DNA of 61,140 bases from Bacteroidota bacterium (GTDB lineage: Bacteria > Bacteroidota > Bacteroidia > B-17B0 > Aurantibacillaceae): the NCBI GenBank assembly GCA_013297775.1, contig JAAFIL010000022.1, forward strand, positions 1 to 61,140, in the 5' to 3' direction. This document shows positions 1-6,819 of this stretch, in pieces. A program made the position numbers and the translations under genes. The notes beneath the pieces were generated by a model. The model was given only the letters and a program-made list of their open reading frames with translations. It did no database searches and was not told where the DNA came from. How positions within the stretch are numbered: the first letter of the stretch is position 1; every line of letters starts with the position of its first letter.

Positions 1-5
1 CTCAA

Positions 6-46
6 AAATTATACCCGTAGGCCTTGCTACGCCTATAATTTTTTCG
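6..46 (-). terminator. Stem-loop downstream of ytxJ, probable terminator
   Basis: An outer stem pairs AAAATTATA with TATAATTTT. An inner stem pairs CGTAG with CTACG around the loop GCCTTG, and two C/C mismatches separate the stems. Read on the minus strand it ends in a short T run, so it could terminate the lipoprotein-ytxJ transcript. The AU-rich outer stem is weak, and the hairpin could equally serve a gene to the left of the window. Confidence 0.4.
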
Positions 47-110
47 TCGCCTAAAAGAAAAATAATTCTGGTTCAACTTGTATCTTTTAGAACCGATATT
101 TGTATTAGGT

Positions 111-455
111 TCATCGTACGATTGCTTCTACAATTGCGTTACTGCGAATGCCATTGTGCGAATTGGTATAAATGCACTTTTCGTTTTTAATGATTAAAAC
201 TTGTGGGCTTTGGTGTTCGATGGAGTAGGAGGTGGCAAGTGCATCGGAAATAGATCGGTAGGTAATTAGATCTAAATAGTAAGTTGGAACCGTTTCATCC
301 TCTATCCAACTCGACTCTAGGCGATGGAGTGCCATGCTACTGATGCTGCAACGGGTGCTGTGCTTAAAAATTAAAACAGCCCGAACAGAAGGACTGTTCG
401 AGCGTTCAATGATTTCGAGAAGTTGCTTGGAGTCAGTTAATGGAATCCAATTCAT
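111..455 (-). CDS. ytxJ: YtxJ-type bacillithiol system redox protein
   Basis: A 114-residue thioredoxin-fold protein of the YtxJ family (monothiol bacilliredoxin). The family's mark is a single reactive cysteine in a HSTRC-x-IS motif, seen here as HSTRCSISSMA with Cys36. The family is thought to remove bacillithiol from mixed disulfides on cytoplasmic proteins. The rest fits the family: an N-terminal helix, the VLIFKHST strand before the cysteine, and a cis-Pro-like SPQVLII segment near residue 84. It lies 3 bp downstream of a tiny lipoprotein gene on the same strand, so the two are probably co-transcribed. The family call is good; the exact substrate is not known from sequence. Confidence 0.82.
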   Translation of the reverse strand: MNWIPLTDSKQLLEIIERSNSPSVRAVLIFKHSTRCSISSMALHRLESSWIEDETVPTYYLDLITYRSISDALATSYSIEHQSPQVLIIKNEKCIYTNSHNGIRSNAIVEAIVR

Positions 456-458
456 AGT

Positions 459-587
459 TTAAACCGATGCTTTGTTATTTTTTACACTTACTTTTGAGTA
501 AGCTGGACATTTTTCGTGACTTTTACAAGAAGTAACACCCATTGATACTAAAGCTAAAACGATTGAGGTTAAAATTAATTTTTTCAT
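459..587 (-). CDS. Small lipoprotein, 42 residues
   Basis: A short open frame starting at the ATG whose first base is 587 and ending in TAA. It has a lysine start (MKKL), a hydrophobic stretch and a lipobox ending VTSC with the lipidation cysteine at residue 21. A short polar tail with one more Cys (EKCPAYSKVS) follows. Start, signal and spacing to ytxJ (3 bp) make it look real despite its size. I do not recognise a family. The remaining cysteine makes a thiol or metal role conceivable, but that is a guess. Confidence 0.6.
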   Translation of the reverse strand: MKKLILTSIVLALVSMGVTSCKSHEKCPAYSKVSVKNNKASV

Positions 588-900
588 AATATATTATATA
601 CAAATGTAATCAGGATTTTTAACGTATAAAAATCTATAAAGTTACAAATACCTAGTTTTTTTAAACATTTTAGTTTAGTTTTTTAACAAATGAAACGAAA
701 AGACTTACCGCAATATATTTAGTTCACTCATTTAAAATAGTGTTTGGCTAAGTATAAGGGGTATTTTACTCATTTAGACTAAAAATAATGTAACTGATTA
801 TCAAATACTTAGTTATAAGAGTAACGTTATTTGAAATATTGGCGTAACCATTTCGTTGTTTTTAATTATAAAGGTATAATACGTTTTTAACGGCAGCGCT
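588..900. other. Non-coding gap, divergent promoter region
   Basis: This 313 bp AT-rich stretch lies between the divergent lipoprotein/ytxJ and sigma-factor genes. It holds no credible ORF and no strong hairpin. TACGTTTT at 880-887 resembles a Bacteroidota -7 box but is too close to the ATG at 901 to be convincing. Confidence 0.5.
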
Positions 901-1476
901 ATGACAGTTCAATCCTCTTACCACCATACCCCCAACCAATTGCAGGATGAGTTGCAATTAATTGAGGCGGCTAAAACAGACCCTGCTCGATTTGCGCCGT
1001 TGTATAATAAGTACTACAAGCAAATTTTTAATTACATCTATCAACGGATGGATTGTAAAGACACTGCGTTTGATGTTACCAGCAATGTATTTTTAAAAGC
1101 TATTAGTCATATCAACGGGTATCAATATAAGGGGGTGCCGTTTTCGAGTTGGTTATATCGCATTGCTCATAACGAGGTGATGCAATTGTTTCGCTCGCAA
1201 AAAAATAAACGTGCCGTAAACGCAGATATTGGGGATTTGCGAAATATATGTGAAGAAAACGAAGCCCCATTTTTTGAAGAATATATTCCGGCATTAAAAA
1301 AGATGATGATTAGTTTGGAAGAGGAGGAATTACAATTAATAGAAATGCGTTATTTTGAAAAACGTCCGTTTAAGGAGATTGCCGATATTTTAAATATTAC
1401 TGAAACCAATGCTAAAGTGCGTATGCACCGCATTATTGAAAAATTAAAAAAGCACATAATAAAATTAAAACTCTGA
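901..1476 (+). CDS. RNA polymerase sigma factor, ECF family (sigma-70)
   Basis: A 191-residue ECF sigma factor. Region 2 covers about residues 28-100, with YNKYYKQIFNYIYQR, the -10-recognition segment DVTSNVFLKA, and FSSWLYRIAHNEV. Region 4 covers about residues 135-185, with LIEMRYFEKRPFKEIA followed by a helix-turn-helix NITETNAKVRMHRIIEKLK. There is no region 3, as expected for ECF factors. It should direct RNA polymerase to a small regulon, usually under control of a membrane anti-sigma factor. The next gene begins 1 bp after the TGA and encodes a single-pass membrane protein with a cytoplasmic N-terminus, which makes it the natural candidate regulator. Product family is sure; signal and regulon are unknown. 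Confidence 0.92.
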   Translation: MTVQSSYHHTPNQLQDELQLIEAAKTDPARFAPLYNKYYKQIFNYIYQRMDCKDTAFDVTSNVFLKAISHINGYQYKGVPFSSWLYRIAHNEVMQLFRSQKNKRAVNADIGDLRNICEENEAPFFEEYIPALKKMMISLEEEELQLIEMRYFEKRPFKEIADILNITETNAKVRMHRIIEKLKKHIIKLKL

Positions 1477-1477
1477 A

Positions 1478-3253
1478 ATGGAACCGAAATTTATCTTAAA
1501 CCGAGAAAAGATTAGCGATGCAGACATTGAAAAGAATAAAAATTTCGATGAACTTTTAACCAAGTTTAAAAATCAAAGTATTCAAAAGGCGCGCAACGAT
1601 CGAAGTTGGTGGCGTAAGAAAAGCATACGCTACTCTGCCGCCATTTTAGGTGCAGTTGTGGTTTGCACGGTTACTTTATCTCAACTTTATCAATCAAATT
1701 CTAACTTAAAAAAAACGAATGCGTTAACTTCTACTTCAACAAACAAAAAAGAGTCTGCTAAACCGTTGGCAGATAAAAAACAAAGGTCGGTAACACCATT
1801 AAACCCGCATTGGGATGTGGCCTACTCGCGCTACAAGGTAAATGCGGGTAAAGGTGCCAGTTTGGTGCATGCAAGTCGGTCTAAAATTCAAGTACCTAAA
1901 AATGCTTTTGTAACGAAGGCAGGTCAAATTATTGAAGGCGAAGTAGAAATTTTGTACCGCGAAATTCATAAGGTAAGTGAGCAATTGATGAGCGGTATTC
2001 CAATGCAGTACGACTCTGCGGGTACTACTTACGATTTTGAAAGTGCGGGCATGTTTGATATTAAAGGCGAGAAAAATGGGGAGCCTGTGTTTTTAAGTTC
2101 GAAGGCTACTTTAACCGTTCAGTTAGCAAGTGAAAGAGAGGGAGCGCAGTTTAACCAATATTTGTGGGACAGTGTGGCCGGAAATTGGCGGTATTTACAA
2201 AAGGATATTTTAAACCCTTTAAAGCCCGAAACACACACGGCTCAACAAAGAGTGGCGGCATCTGCGCTTTCTAAGGCCGATGTTGAAAAGCAAGTTAACG
2301 AAGTTGAGGTGGAAGGTAAAAAGAAAATTGAACAGCAGTATGCGCAGCAAGTGGCTAAGTTGCCTGTCGTAAAACAACCCGTGAAGCCTCGTAAAATAAG
2401 TAATCGTCAAAACTTTACGTTAGAGGTTGATAAGAATGAATTTCCAGAGTTAAGTGGGTTTAATAATGTGATGTTTGAAGTGGGCGATGAGAATAAAAAC
2501 TATTCGGATAAATATACGGAGGTAACTTGGAACGATGTTCAGGTGAGTGATGGGCCACAAAAAGGAATTAATTATTTATTGAGTTTGCGCAAGGGGAATC
2601 AGTTGTTAGAGTTAATTGTTTACCCATGTTTAAATAATGTAGATTTTGAAAAGGCTAACTCGGCTTTTAAAGCGAAAATGGTTGATTATGAAAAAGCACT
2701 AGCAGAACGTAAAGCTAAAGAGGAAAAGTTGAGAGCTGACATGTTGGCGCGCCAGAAAGAATACGAGACTGAAATGAAGCGCAATAAGGAAGAGCGTTTA
2801 AAAAATTACATACGTGAAATGAAAGCAATGGAAGCGGCCAATGCCAATGAGGTAGCCAGTTTATCGGGTGCGGCTAAAGTGTTGCGGGTGTTCCAAATTA
2901 GTCAGTTTGGAACGTATAATAGTGATGGACCGCGTTTACGAACTGGTGATTATAAGCCAAGTGTTGCGTATCAACTCAATAGCAAGCCGTTTCAGCCCAA
3001 CCAAGTTTATGTAATGGATTATAAAGACCGTATGTTTTATTTGTATAGTTATAAAGAGGTTTCGGATTTAATTTTTAAGAAAGGGGTTCGGTATGCGGTG
3101 TGTGTGCCAGTTAATGGACAACTTTATGTGAAACAATTGTTTAACGATGACCCAGAGGTGATAGCCAAGAAATCAAAGTTGATGCTTGACTTGAAAGCGT
3201 TACCGAGTGATGTTGAAACGATAGAAGATGTAAAACGGTATTTTGAGATTTAG
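1478..3253 (+). CDS. Single-pass membrane protein, possible anti-sigma partner of the ECF factor
   Basis: 591 residues. The N-terminal 47 or so residues are charged and cytoplasmic (NFDELLTKFKNQS, then RSWWRKK). One membrane span follows at about 50-70. The rest is predicted to be periplasmic: a beta-rich domain at about 110-250 (IQVPKNAFVTKAGQIIEG, AGMFDIKGEKNG), a linker, a second domain at about 305-385, a long charged coiled coil at about 390-455 rich in Lys/Glu/Arg, and a C-terminal domain. It starts 1 bp after the sigma gene, so translation is probably coupled. I see no standard zinc anti-sigma (HxxxCxxC) motif. Anti-sigma function is therefore inferred only from topology and position. 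It could instead be a sigma-dependent envelope protein. Confidence 0.6.
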   Translation: MEPKFILNREKISDADIEKNKNFDELLTKFKNQSIQKARNDRSWWRKKSIRYSAAILGAVVVCTVTLSQLYQSNSNLKKTNALTSTSTNKKESAKPLADKKQRSVTPLNPHWDVAYSRYKVNAGKGASLVHASRSKIQVPKNAFVTKAGQIIEGEVEILYREIHKVSEQLMSGIPMQYDSAGTTYDFESAGMFDIKGEKNGEPVFLSSKATLTVQLASEREGAQFNQYLWDSVAGNWRYLQKDILNPLKPETHTAQQRVAASALSKADVEKQVNEVEVEGKKKIEQQYAQQVAKLPVVKQPVKPRKISNRQNFTLEVDKNEFPELSGFNNVMFEVGDENKNYSDKYTEVTWNDVQVSDGPQKGINYLLSLRKGNQLLELIVYPCLNNVDFEKANSAFKAKMVDYEKALAERKAKEEKLRADMLARQKEYETEMKRNKEERLKNYIREMKAMEAANANEVASLSGAAKVLRVFQISQFGTYNSDGPRLRTGDYKPSVAYQLNSKPFQPNQVYVMDYKDRMFYLYSYKEVSDLIFKKGVRYAVCVPVNGQLYVKQLFNDDPEVIAKKSKLMLDLKALPSDVETIEDVKRYFEI

Positions 3254-3490
3254 ATTTTTGATATCCGATGCTGTTGTAGGTTTTGGTGTTTAATTATTTT
3301 TTAATGTGCATTTGAATGTGTTCTCTATAAAAAAATCGTCAACCTTCAGAGATTGAACGATTGCAAGCAAGTAACAGTATTGTTTTTAAAAATTTTCTTT
3401 CTTGAAACTCTTTGTTAAACCTAGATTTTAAGAAATCGGACACTTTAGAATAAAATAGCTAACTCTGTAAAATGTTTAAAATCAAAATTT

Positions 3491-3747
3491 AAAAATGAGT
3501 TAGATGGAGATAAACCGTCGAAATCTATCACAAAACAAAACCTGCCACAGTGATTAGAAATGTTTTTATCTCGTCCTTGTTTAGCGAAGCGTAACGAGGA
3601 CGTTTTAGAACTGCGTTTGTAACGCAGATAAAGTGATAGCGTTGGCGTTACAAACGCCCATTTAGCACGTCCTCGTTTCCGCTAACGCTCAAACAAGGAC
3701 GAGGGGAAAGAGGAATTAAGAAACGCTTAAAAAATGAGTTAGATGGA
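3491..3747. repeat. 18-bp direct repeats flanking the palindromic element
   Basis: AAAAATGAGTTAGATGGA occurs exactly at 3491-3508 and again at 3730-3747, 239 bp apart and in the same orientation. The copies bracket the nested inverted repeat asymmetrically, 61 bp before it and 26 bp after. They are too long for chance in this much sequence. They may be the ends of an inserted or excised unit. Confidence 0.6.
3570..3703. repeat. Nested inverted-repeat element
   Basis: The outer arms are perfect: CTCGTCCTTGTTT at 3570-3582 against its complement at 3691-3703. Next inward, AACGAGGACGT (3593-3603) pairs with the complementary stretch near 3668-3678. At the centre, GCGTTTGTAACGC at 3613-3625 pairs perfectly with 3645-3657. 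As a whole the 134 bp folds into one long hairpin, much more GC-rich than its surroundings. It looks like a MITE-like or REP-like element rather than a terminator, because no T run follows. Confidence 0.65.
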
Positions 3748-3972
3748 ATCATGCAATAGGAATCGTAGTGGGAGGTGAAAGCCTAATAAAACAGGCACTT
3801 TTTCGAACTTGTCCTCAGGATGAAAGAGGTCTATTTACGGATAGTTAAAAAATTCCTCGCAGATTTTTGAACTATTTAGTTTGTACAAACGGTATTAATT
3901 TTCATAAGCCTCAAAGTTTCATTTATACACTAAGTAATGGTTTAACCTTACTGGGGGCACGGCCTCACTCTA

Positions 3973-5037
3973 CTAAAATTGAATGGCTAAACTTCCGGTT
4001 AGGTAATAATTTTCGGTGCGGTTACTAAAAAGTGGATCGGTGGCTTTGTACTGTTTAGCTTCTACTCTTAGTTGTAGGCCTTCGCTTATCAAATAATCTA
4101 AATTAATGCTGCTCCCCCAAACTTGAAAACCATTTTTAGTATTGCTTGCAATTTGGATTTGTTTTGCGTCGTTATAATACTCGGCTCTTACACCCAGTTT
4201 AAGTTGTTTCGTAAGACCCAAGCGCACGACGGCAAGTGGGGTGTACCAAACGCCATAATTGGTATCGTTGTATTTATCTTGTCCAATATCGAAGCCTAAA
4301 ATAAAGCCAATACGTTTGGTAGGTTCGGCTTGTACATAAAAATTATGAAATTGACGTATTGCATTTAGACTGTCGGGTTTAAGGCTTCCTAAAAAAGTAC
4401 TGTAATTCAGTATCCATTTTTCGGTGGGTTTATAATTGATTTGAAACCCTCCGGCGGGTAGTTGCGAGTAGGCGGGACGAGAAATACGCTGCCATCCATT
4501 TAAACCTAAAACAACCATATTTAATTTACCTGAGGGGCTTTGGTAACTGCATTTTATACCCGATTCAAAATAAGGCGAGTTTTCGGCGGCAATGCTTCGG
4601 GTTAAATTCCAACAATCTGAACTAATGGCACTTTCGAAGCCAATGTGTGAAGGAAAAATACCGGCTTCTAGCCAAATAGCTTGGGTATTAGATAGTTTTA
4701 CGCCAATGGAGGCTTCGTAAATAAATTGCGCCCAAGTAGGCTCTGCGCTGAGGTTATATTGTGGGTAATTTCCGGCCATTAACGAAGCATTGGCTCGAAC
4801 TTTATTTTTTTGATAAGCGGCGCGTGCCAGTATTAAGTTGGCGTTAACTTCGTTGTGGCGTTTATGGTTGTAAATAAATGAAGCCTTGTTATTTTGCTGA
4901 GGTTCTGAAACATCGTAGCTATAATATATTTCGGCATAACCACTAAAACGCCAGGGGCTTAACGTATCGTTTTGGGCATAGCTATTAACAATGTGGAGTA
5001 GTAAACCGAATATTAATAAAATAATTTGTTTTACCAT
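3973..5037 (-). CDS. Outer-membrane porin, BBP2/OmpL-like
   Basis: 354 residues with a signal peptide ending NSYAQ (residues 1-21). The mature start WRFSGYAEIYYSYDV is typical of the beta-barrel porin-2 family in Bacteroidota. Alternating amphipathic strands run through the whole length (for example IWLEAGIFPSHIGFESA and GFILGFDIGQDKY), and the protein ends in Phe (LAIQF) as outer-membrane barrels do. Expected role: diffusion of small solutes across the outer membrane; no substrate can be named. It is transcribed alone, converging on the sigma-factor operon and diverging from the 5337 gene. Family assignment rests on overall pattern rather than a catalytic motif. Confidence 0.75.
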   Translation of the reverse strand: MVKQIILLIFGLLLHIVNSYAQNDTLSPWRFSGYAEIYYSYDVSEPQQNNKASFIYNHKRHNEVNANLILARAAYQKNKVRANASLMAGNYPQYNLSAEPTWAQFIYEASIGVKLSNTQAIWLEAGIFPSHIGFESAISSDCWNLTRSIAAENSPYFESGIKCSYQSPSGKLNMVVLGLNGWQRISRPAYSQLPAGGFQINYKPTEKWILNYSTFLGSLKPDSLNAIRQFHNFYVQAEPTKRIGFILGFDIGQDKYNDTNYGVWYTPLAVVRLGLTKQLKLGVRAEYYNDAKQIQIASNTKNGFQVWGSSINLDYLISEGLQLRVEAKQYKATDPLFSNRTENYYLTGSLAIQF

Positions 5038-5282
5038 TTGCTGCTTATAAGAAAAATTAATTTTAAGTTCATGAGACTTTTTCCAAATTTACAAAAATAC
5101 AAAAGTAGTTTAGTTAATGAATGCGTGTTACACCAACTTATTCTTATGATACCATTTATCCTTGAGCTAGTTTGGAGTGCTTACCAGTTTAAATCCATTT
5201 TTAAATAGGTATTACTGTTAGATAAAATGCCGTTTCAACCTTAACTGAAACCGCTACACATCTTATAAAAATAGCTAGTTGC

Positions 5283-5314
5283 TTGTTTACATTTCAACTT
5301 TATGTGTAACTTTA
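5283..5314 (+). promoter_or_regulatory. Possible Bacteroidota-type promoter
   Basis: TTG at 5283-5285 and TAACTTTA at 5307-5314 resemble the -33 (TTTG) and -7 (TAnnTTTG) boxes used by the Bacteroidota primary sigma factor. Spacing is slightly long at 21 bp. It lies about 20 bp before the ATG at 5337. The match is imperfect in both boxes. Confidence 0.3.
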
Positions 5315-5336
5315 GAGCCATTATTTATTATTAGAG

Positions 5337-5738
5337 ATGAGAATTATTCCGTTGAGTACACTTTATTTTTTTATTTTAATTAGCTGCTCTACATGTCTTT
5401 TTTCTCAAGATGATTTTGTAGGAAAAATAACTTTCTCGAAAGCTCAACTTGTGAAGGTGTTAAATAAAAGTAAAGCTAAGTTAAGCGATTATAAAGTAGG
5501 CGATAGTGTTTGGATATATCGCGATACCACTACTTATACCAAAGCCAATGTAAATTTAGTTGGCGAGCACTGGCAAAAGATAGGGACAGGTTTAATTACG
5601 GCAGCGGCTTTAAACGAATTAGCTTTAAACATAGTGGAAGTAGATACTGGTAAAGAACGCTTAAAATCAAAATCTATTTATGCGGAGAGATTTTTTGTTT
5701 TAGGCAAAAAAGTAAAAGTTATTTTAAAAACGGATTAA
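5337..5738 (+). CDS. Exported protein of unknown function
   Basis: 133 residues. The N-terminus is a signal peptide (LSTLYFFILISCSTCLFSQ) cut near residue 24. The ISC at residues 15-17 could be read as a lipobox, but the SQ end suggests ordinary cleavage. The mature part is small, lysine-rich and mixed alpha/beta, with a VGDSVWIYRDTTTYTKANV segment that looks like a small barrel. No family is recognised. The dCMP deaminase start follows its stop by 1 bp, so they share a transcript, although no functional link is evident. Confidence 0.7.
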   Translation: MRIIPLSTLYFFILISCSTCLFSQDDFVGKITFSKAQLVKVLNKSKAKLSDYKVGDSVWIYRDTTTYTKANVNLVGEHWQKIGTGLITAAALNELALNIVEVDTGKERLKSKSIYAERFFVLGKKVKVILKTD

Positions 5739-5739
5739 C

Positions 5740-6216
5740 ATGCCAAACAAATTGCGCCCAAGCTTCGATGACATATACATGGATTTAGCAGCCACTTTAT
5801 CGCAGCGGTCGCATTGTGTTAAAGCACAAGTAGGTGCTGTGTTAACCAAAGATACCCGAATCATTTCATTGGGCTACAATGGTCCGCCAACTGGTACACA
5901 CAATTGTGACGAAGAGTGGCCCGAGCACGGTTGTCCGCGCGATAGCAAAGGCTCCTGTTCACTAGCACTCCATGCCGAGCAAAATGCTATTTTATATGCC
6001 GCTAAAAATCAGATGGCTTTAGAAGGTGCTACACTTTATGTTACCCTTTCGCCTTGCATTGCTTGCGCACGAGTTATTTTTACAACAGGTATAAAAAAGG
6101 TATTTTATAAAGCCAGTTACGCCGCCTTTAAAGGATTGCCAACCGATGAAGGGGTTGATTTTTTAAGAAAATTTGGTGTCGAAGTTATTAAATATGAGAA
6201 AGCAGAAACCCTTTAA
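5740..6216 (+). CDS. Deoxycytidylate (dCMP) deaminase
   Basis: 158 residues, normal for the family. It carries the zinc-dependent deaminase signature: HAE at 78-80 (zinc-binding His and catalytic Glu, in ALHAEQNAI) and PCIAC at 105-109 with the two zinc cysteines. The SLGYNGPPTGTHNCDEEW segment at 43-60 and a further Cys/His pair (EHGC) are typical of dCMP deaminases (ComEB-like), which bind a second zinc. The enzyme turns dCMP into dUMP in the cytoplasm, supplying thymidylate synthesis. It sits between two genes for exported proteins in a tight operon and overlaps the next gene by about 23 bp. Confidence 0.9.
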   Translation: MPNKLRPSFDDIYMDLAATLSQRSHCVKAQVGAVLTKDTRIISLGYNGPPTGTHNCDEEWPEHGCPRDSKGSCSLALHAEQNAILYAAKNQMALEGATLYVTLSPCIACARVIFTTGIKKVFYKASYAAFKGLPTDEGVDFLRKFGVEVIKYEKAETL

Positions 6217-6547
6217 AGTACTCCTTTATGGTTTTATAACTTTTCTTTTCTTGGTGAATGGTTTCACTGGCGTTTTAGCACAAACCGAAACTAGTGGAGC
6301 TGGACCTAAAAAACCATCTATTGCCAGCGAACGTAAAAAACGAAAAGCCATTCGGAAAGAAGCCAAAGAACAACGTAGTAAAGAACGAGCCGAACGCAAA
6401 GCGATTAAAGCCTATCACAAACGTTTACAAACCAAAACCGTACGCAAACGCATGAAACGCAACCGTGCCAAGGCACAGCGGGTAAACGAAAATAAACGAG
6501 AGTTCTTTTTAAAACGTTGGTTTACTCGAAAAACTAAGAAGGCTTAA
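6194..6547 (+). CDS. Small, very basic exported protein
   Basis: 117 residues when started at ATG 6194 (MRKQKPFKVLLYG), chosen because it puts the signal peptide (ending GVLAQ) at the N-terminus; an in-frame ATG at 6173 adds seven residues. After the signal the chain is almost all Lys/Arg/Glu/Ala helix (ERKKRKAIRKEAKEQRSKER) and ends REFFLKRWFTRKTKKA. The gene overlaps the dCMP deaminase by 23 bp, implying translational coupling. A highly charged exported helix could bind nucleic acid, lipopolysaccharide or peptidoglycan, but I do not recognise it. Confidence 0.65.
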   Translation: MRKQKPFKVLLYGFITFLFLVNGFTGVLAQTETSGAGPKKPSIASERKKRKAIRKEAKEQRSKERAERKAIKAYHKRLQTKTVRKRMKRNRAKAQRVNENKREFFLKRWFTRKTKKA

Positions 6548-6748
6548 CGTAAACCGACCACCAATTATTGTTTAAAACGAACCACTTATCAAGTTTTTAT
6601 TACCACATTTTTAAACCGACGTTTGAGTTACGTTAAAAGTTACTAATATTGTAAAACGAGAGTTATCTGTTTGTTAATGGACGTTAAATGAAAAAATAAC
6701 ATTAATATAACTTGATTATCAACATATTATGAATAAATTAAAAAAAGA

Positions 6749-6780
6749 TTTGTTTAATATAGCCTTACTTTCTATTTTTA
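6749..6780 (+). promoter_or_regulatory. Probable promoter of the TonB receptor operon
   Basis: TTTG at 6749-6752 and TATTTTTA at 6773-6780 are spaced by 20 bp, matching the Bacteroidota -33/-7 pattern (TTTG, 19-21 bp, TAnnTTTG) except for the last base. The predicted start of transcription is near 6787, giving a leader of about 33 nt before the ATG at 6820. Confidence 0.45.
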
Positions 6781-6819
6781 TGGCTTGTAAATAAGTAAAA
6801 ATTAAGCAATTTTAACAAT

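Larger units (their letters stand above)
3254..3972. other. 719 bp gene-free region with repeats
   Basis: This stretch lies between the membrane protein gene and the convergent porin gene. No frame is open long enough to be a gene. It contains the nested inverted repeat at 3570-3703 and a pair of 18-bp direct repeats (AAAAATGAGTTAGATGGA) at 3491-3508 and 3730-3747, both listed separately. The remaining sequence, including the GC-richer patch at 3760-3840, shows no gene or known RNA that I can support. Confidence 0.55.

Noticed and set aside
3748-3840. GGGAGGTGAAAGCC stretch suggestive of a group II intron RNA remnant
   Set aside because: No domain V or matching ends could be recognised; similarity is to a short, common pattern.
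5026-5208. 60-codon plus-strand ORF overlapping the start of the porin gene
   Set aside because: It overlaps the porin N-terminus, has no family, and lies in the divergent promoter region.
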